This document shows positions 23,368-25,045 of a stretch of 25,045 bases of DNA, one piece after another. Made by a program: the position numbers and the translations under genes. Source of the stretch: a virus. Position 1 is the stretch's first letter; each line of letters opens with the position of its first letter. Where the stretch lies: IMG/VR virus record IMGVR_UViG_3300000265_000004, positions 20,624 through 45,668 of that record. The stretch is one strand, 5' to 3'. The notes under the pieces are model-generated. The model worked only from the letters and a program-made list of their open reading frames with translations, did no database searches and was not told where the DNA came from.

Positions 23368-23793
23368 TTATCTTAATCTTTCTAAAAATGTTTCTACTGT
23401 TATCGGCTCCGATGAACCTATAACATAGAACATAATTGTTAAATGATAACTATTCCTATCTAAATCTGGTCTAGCTAAAATTTGTACTAACTTTATTCTA
23501 GGTTCAAAATTATTTAGAACTTCGCCAACTTTTCTTTGTAAGTTAAGTGCTGTAAGAGGTGTCATTGGTTCAAATAACATTCTTCTAACATCACTGCCAA
23601 TTTCTGGATGAAAAGGTCTTTCAAAGTGAGAAGTATTAATTAAATTTCTAACACTTCTTTTAACGGCCTCTACATCGGTCAATTTGTTTACATCACCAGT
23701 TACAACGTTACGACCAAAATTCAAATCCAAGTCTTTATAGATTCTATTTGCTCTTTTACTGTTGTTCGTATTACTACTATCAAAATTTGGCAT
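23368..23793 (-). CDS. 25: Baseplate wedge subunit gp25
   Basis: A 141-residue gp25/GPW family protein, the small wedge subunit that initiates contractile sheath assembly. Visible signatures are YKDLDLNF near the start, the RPFHPEIGSDVRRMLFEPMTP stretch (59-79), and the family's EPR motif in NNFEPRIKL (95-103). T4 gp25 is 132 residues, so the length fits. It has an exact late promoter 8 bases before its ATG and no ribosome binding site, consistent with a leaderless or very short leader transcript. It is followed directly by gp6. Confidence 0.94.
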   Translation of the reverse strand: MPNFDSSNTNNSKRANRIYKDLDLNFGRNVVTGDVNKLTDVEAVKRSVRNLINTSHFERPFHPEIGSDVRRMLFEPMTPLTALNLQRKVGEVLNNFEPRIKLVQILARPDLDRNSYHLTIMFYVIGSSEPITVETFLERLR

Positions 23794-23801
23794 TACGTAT
23801 A

Positions 23802-23809
23802 TATTTATA
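23802..23809 (-). promoter_or_regulatory. Predicted late promoter (TATAAATA) before gp25
   Basis: Exact TATAAATA on the - strand between the PAAR stop (23812) and the gp25 ATG (23793). The predicted transcript start is only about 2 bases before the ATG. It would drive gp25, gp6 and the gp7-like gene. Confidence 0.65.
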
Positions 23810-23811
23810 CG

Positions 23812-24111
23812 TTAACCAGCAAAGATATTTGAAGAACCTGAAGTCATTGCTCCAGCGTCTGTACTATCACCTATTCTAGCTATTGGACTACCACAGACTG
23901 AAACTGTTGAACTACCTACATTAACGTTTGCTACGTGAGGTACACAAGGAGGTGCTGGTGGGAAAGGGTGACTTACTGTTGGGTCACCCACTCTTGCTAT
24001 TAATATACTATTTGCCCTAACTGTACTTTGACCAGGCGTATTTAAAGTTGTTGTACTAGCACAAATGTGTCCGGTACTCAAACTATCGCCTTGTCTACAG
24101 ATTGCTGGCAT
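23812..24111 (-). CDS. PAAR-domain spike-tip protein
   Basis: A 99-residue PAAR protein that caps the central spike of the contractile tail, like T4 gp5.4. It is a short beta protein with two IARxGD blocks (IARVGDPT at 38-45 and IARIGDST at 77-84), a GDSLSTGHICAS opening (8-19), and histidine/cysteine candidates for the tip metal site (His15, His48, Cys56, His59). The proline-rich HPFPPAPPCVPHV loop (48-60) is typical. Length matches the family. The start lies 1 base after the preceding stop, with GGAAGA upstream. Encoded next to gp25, as expected for a baseplate hub and wedge region. Confidence 0.92.
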   Translation of the reverse strand: MPAICRQGDSLSTGHICASTTTLNTPGQSTVRANSILIARVGDPTVSHPFPPAPPCVPHVANVNVGSSTVSVCGSPIARIGDSTDAGAMTSGSSNIFAG

Positions 24112-24369
24112 TTATCTTCCCAATCCTTTTAGTGCTTTAGCAGCTGCTCTCGCTTTTTCCACTATAAGCGCTTGTCGTACTTTTCTACCCATAGGTATTT
24201 GTACTGAATCGCTAATTTGTTTGCCTTTTTTGCTCATATATTCAACACCAATAAATTTATCTTTAAAATCGCCTTGAACTGACATTACTGCCTTCTTCAA
24301 ACTCATCGCTTCTTTCTCTTTTTCATCACCTGCTTCATTCCAAAACTTAAATATTCTCATTTTTGCCAT
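24112..24369 (-). CDS. Small basic protein upstream of PAAR
   Basis: An 85-residue, lysine-rich protein starting MAKMRIFKFWNEAGDEKEKE, with KKAVMSVQGDFKDKFIGVEYM in the middle and a basic helical C-terminus (RKVRQALIVEKARAAAKALKGLGR, quoted in parts). I do not recognise the family. A longer form starting at ATG 24381 exists, but GGAG (24376-24379) lies 6 bases before the ATG at 24369, so the shorter form is chosen. It sits between the Cys-rich gene and the PAAR gene and is transcribed with the baseplate genes. No signal peptide or membrane segment. Could be a minor virion or assembly protein; this rests only on position. Confidence 0.72.
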   Translation of the reverse strand: MAKMRIFKFWNEAGDEKEKEAMSLKKAVMSVQGDFKDKFIGVEYMSKKGKQISDSVQIPMGRKVRQALIVEKARAAAKALKGLGR

Positions 24370-24375
24370 TTTATT

Positions 24376-24379
24376 CTCC
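24376..24379 (-). promoter_or_regulatory. Ribosome binding site fixing the start at 24369
   Basis: GGAG on the - strand, 6 bases before the ATG at 24369. The alternative ATG at 24381 overlaps it and has only AT-rich sequence upstream. Confidence 0.65.
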
Positions 24380-24383
24380 ATTA

Positions 24384-24551
24384 TTAAACATTATCGTATT
24401 TTACAGTATCTTCCCAATTATCATCATCTTTTTCGCAACTACAATGTGTACAACATACGGTTTTTTGTGATTCTCCGTAATCTTGTAAACATTTTTCGCC
24501 ACAATGCGATTCGTGTCCACAATTTTGACAATAAATTTGTGAATTTACCAT
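24384..24551 (-). CDS. Cysteine-rich mini-protein (zinc-ribbon-like)
   Basis: A 55-residue protein starting MVNSQIYCQNCGHESHCGEK and ending in an acidic tail. It has eight cysteines (8, 11, 17, 21, 33, 34, 37, 39) arranged as CxxC, CxxxC, CC and CxC, plus several histidines, so one or two zinc sites are likely. Small Cys-rich proteins of this type (CQNCGHESHCG) occur in marine T4-like phages, as far as I recall, without known function. It is too short for usual gene-length cut-offs, but its coding pattern, clean stop and tight fit between neighbours support it. An exact late promoter ends 5 bases before the ATG, and there is no ribosome binding site. Confidence 0.75.
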   Translation of the reverse strand: MVNSQIYCQNCGHESHCGEKCLQDYGESQKTVCCTHCSCEKDDDNWEDTVKYDNV

Positions 24552-24556
24552 ATTAT

Positions 24557-24564
24557 TATTTATA
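24557..24564 (-). promoter_or_regulatory. Predicted late promoter (TATAAATA) before the Cys-rich gene
   Basis: Exact TATAAATA on the - strand, just upstream of ATG 24551 and just after the lipoprotein stop (24566). Transcription would start at or very near the ATG and could cover the 85-residue protein and PAAR genes. Confidence 0.6.
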
Positions 24565-24565
24565 A

Positions 24566-24745
24566 TTAAAATTTACAAGACATTTGAGCATGTTTTAGCT
24601 CAGTTTCACTTAAATTTTCTTTATTTTTTAACGCTGATTCGCTGATTTTTTCTAAATCTGGCTCAATTTTGCAATCCTTAACATTTTTTGAGCAGGAAAT
24701 AAGAACAAAAAGTGAACAAATTGCAATTATTTTAATTATTTTCAT
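24566..24745 (-). CDS. Small predicted lipoprotein
   Basis: A 59-residue protein with a lipoprotein signal peptide: basic start MKIIK, hydrophobic core IIAICSLFVL, and lipobox LISC with the modified cysteine at position 18. The mature part is about 42 residues, charged and helical (DLEKISESALKNKENLSE), with two more cysteines (25 and 57). It should be exported by Sec, lipidated, and anchored on the inner or outer membrane of a Gram-negative host. Phage lipoproteins of this size include o-spanins (Rz1) and superinfection-exclusion proteins such as T5 Llp; it has no proline-rich mature region as Rz1 does, so exclusion or another surface role is at least as likely. A CATAAATA late-like word lies about 30 bases upstream. 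It is too short for usual cut-offs. Confidence 0.75.
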   Translation of the reverse strand: MKIIKIIAICSLFVLISCSKNVKDCKIEPDLEKISESALKNKENLSETELKHAQMSCKF

Positions 24746-24759
24746 ATTTTACGCTTTTT

Positions 24760-24789
24760 TTGCTTGCTTTTAGTGTATTTATGTTATAG
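24760..24789 (+). promoter_or_regulatory. Possible sigma70-like promoter for the + strand membrane protein
   Basis: TTGCTT (24760-24765) and TTATAG (24784-24789) are spaced 18 bases apart, about 40 bases before the predicted ATG at 24828. Both elements are imperfect in a very AT-rich region, so this could be chance. The divergent gene arrangement does call for a + strand promoter here or upstream transcription from the other side. Confidence 0.25.
24776..24783 (-). promoter_or_regulatory. Late-promoter-like word (CATAAATA) for the lipoprotein gene
   Basis: One mismatch to TATAAATA on the - strand, 30 bases before ATG 24745, giving a leader of about 25 bases. It lies in the 82-base divergent region between the lipoprotein gene and the + strand membrane protein gene. 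Confidence 0.35.
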
Positions 24790-24815
24790 GATGGACGAGT
24801 AATATGAAAAACAAC

Positions 24816-24821
24816 AAAGGA
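24816..24821 (+). promoter_or_regulatory. Ribosome binding site fixing the start at 24828
   Basis: AAAGGA lies 6 bases before the ATG at 24828. The in-frame ATG at 24804 has no comparable site upstream and would put eight polar residues before the otherwise natural start MKKIIEYM. Confidence 0.6.
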
Positions 24822-24827
24822 TACACT

Positions 24828-25010
24828 ATGAAAAAAATAATAGAATACATGTCGGTAATAATGGCGACAGTCGGTACTTTAGCAATGGTTGGTGCTGTAG
24901 GTTCAATTGAAATAGACAAATATTTACAAGGTGCTTCAATGACTTTGATAGGTGTTGCGTCTTATATCTTAGCTTTATATGCTCAAGAATTATATAAGGA
25001 GGACAAATAA
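24828..25010 (+). CDS. Small membrane protein with two transmembrane helices
   Basis: A 60-residue protein with a basic start (MKKIIEY), a first hydrophobic helix (about 7-26, MSVIMATVGTLAMVGAVGSI), a short turn with IEIDKYLQG, a second helix (about 35-54, ASMTLIGVASYILALYAQ) and a charged tail (ELYKEDK). Two helices with short ends are compatible with a class II-like holin or a small inner-membrane regulator, but there is no specific motif. The next gene starts inside its stop (TAATG), so they form an operon. It is divergent from the predicted lipoprotein gene, which makes a lysis or membrane-remodelling module a reasonable but unproved idea. Confidence 0.65.
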   Translation: MKKIIEYMSVIMATVGTLAMVGAVGSIEIDKYLQGASMTLIGVASYILALYAQELYKEDK

Positions 25011-25045
25011 TGAATAACTTAAATCTTTCAATTGTAAGAAATGTT
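25010..25045 (+). CDS. Start of an unidentified gene (cut by the window edge)
   Basis: The ATG at 25010 overlaps the preceding TAA and has a strong AAGGAGG (24997-25003) 6 bases upstream. Only 12 residues (MNNLNLSIVRNV) are visible, too few to identify. It is probably translated together with the small membrane protein. Confidence 0.6.
   Translation, partial: MNNLNLSIVRNV

Noticed and set aside
24745-24804. Intrinsic terminator in the T-rich stretch of the divergent region
   Set aside because: The run of T lacks a stable upstream GC hairpin on either strand.

Overview
The window looks like a piece of a marine T4-like myovirus genome. It is very AT-rich and densely coded, carries a T4-type baseplate gene block, and has several copies of the T4-type late promoter word TATAAATA directly in front of structural genes. 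The AT-richness and the mix of genes resemble myophages of SAR11 (Pelagibacter) or marine cyanobacteria. That host assignment is an inference from general knowledge; nothing in the window proves it.

Layout. Positions 1-8374 are read on the + strand. They hold the tail of an unknown gene, a DUF59/MIP18-type Fe-S protein, and then a tightly packed run with start/stop overlaps or gaps of about 10 bases or fewer: NodU/TobZ-type carbamoyltransferase, class I SAM methyltransferase, two GT-A-like glycosyltransferases with DxD motifs, a radical SAM enzyme with an N-terminal auxiliary-cluster domain, a QueC-like PP-loop ATPase with a four-Cys site, two tandem paralogs of an unrecognised family, and a third small GT-like protein. 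This looks like an accessory biosynthetic cassette that makes or attaches a modified sugar or nucleobase. It has a late-type promoter in front of it.

Positions 8346-24745 are read on the - strand. In transcription order (right to left) they hold a small lipoprotein, a Cys-rich mini-protein, a small basic protein, a PAAR spike-tip protein, gp25, gp6, a gp7-like wedge protein, a fibre-like protein with YadA-head-like repeats, gp8, a 2023-residue DUF4815 virion protein, a 72-residue protein, a second fibre-like protein, an extended-SDR sugar epimerase and an unknown protein. The two strands converge with a 29-base tail-to-tail overlap near 8346-8374. At the right edge (24828 onward) + strand genes resume with a two-helix membrane protein and the first codons of another gene.

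How they fit together. The - strand block builds the baseplate wedges, spike tip and associated fibres. The epimerase at its end is transcribed with the structural genes, and together with the + strand glycosyltransferases and carbamoyltransferase it suggests late glycan or nucleotide modification. The DUF59 protein could support assembly of the two predicted Fe-S clusters of the radical SAM enzyme; that link is an inference from proximity. No tRNA, CRISPR array, insertion sequence or convincing intrinsic terminator was seen, and no gene-free stretch exceeds 300 bases.
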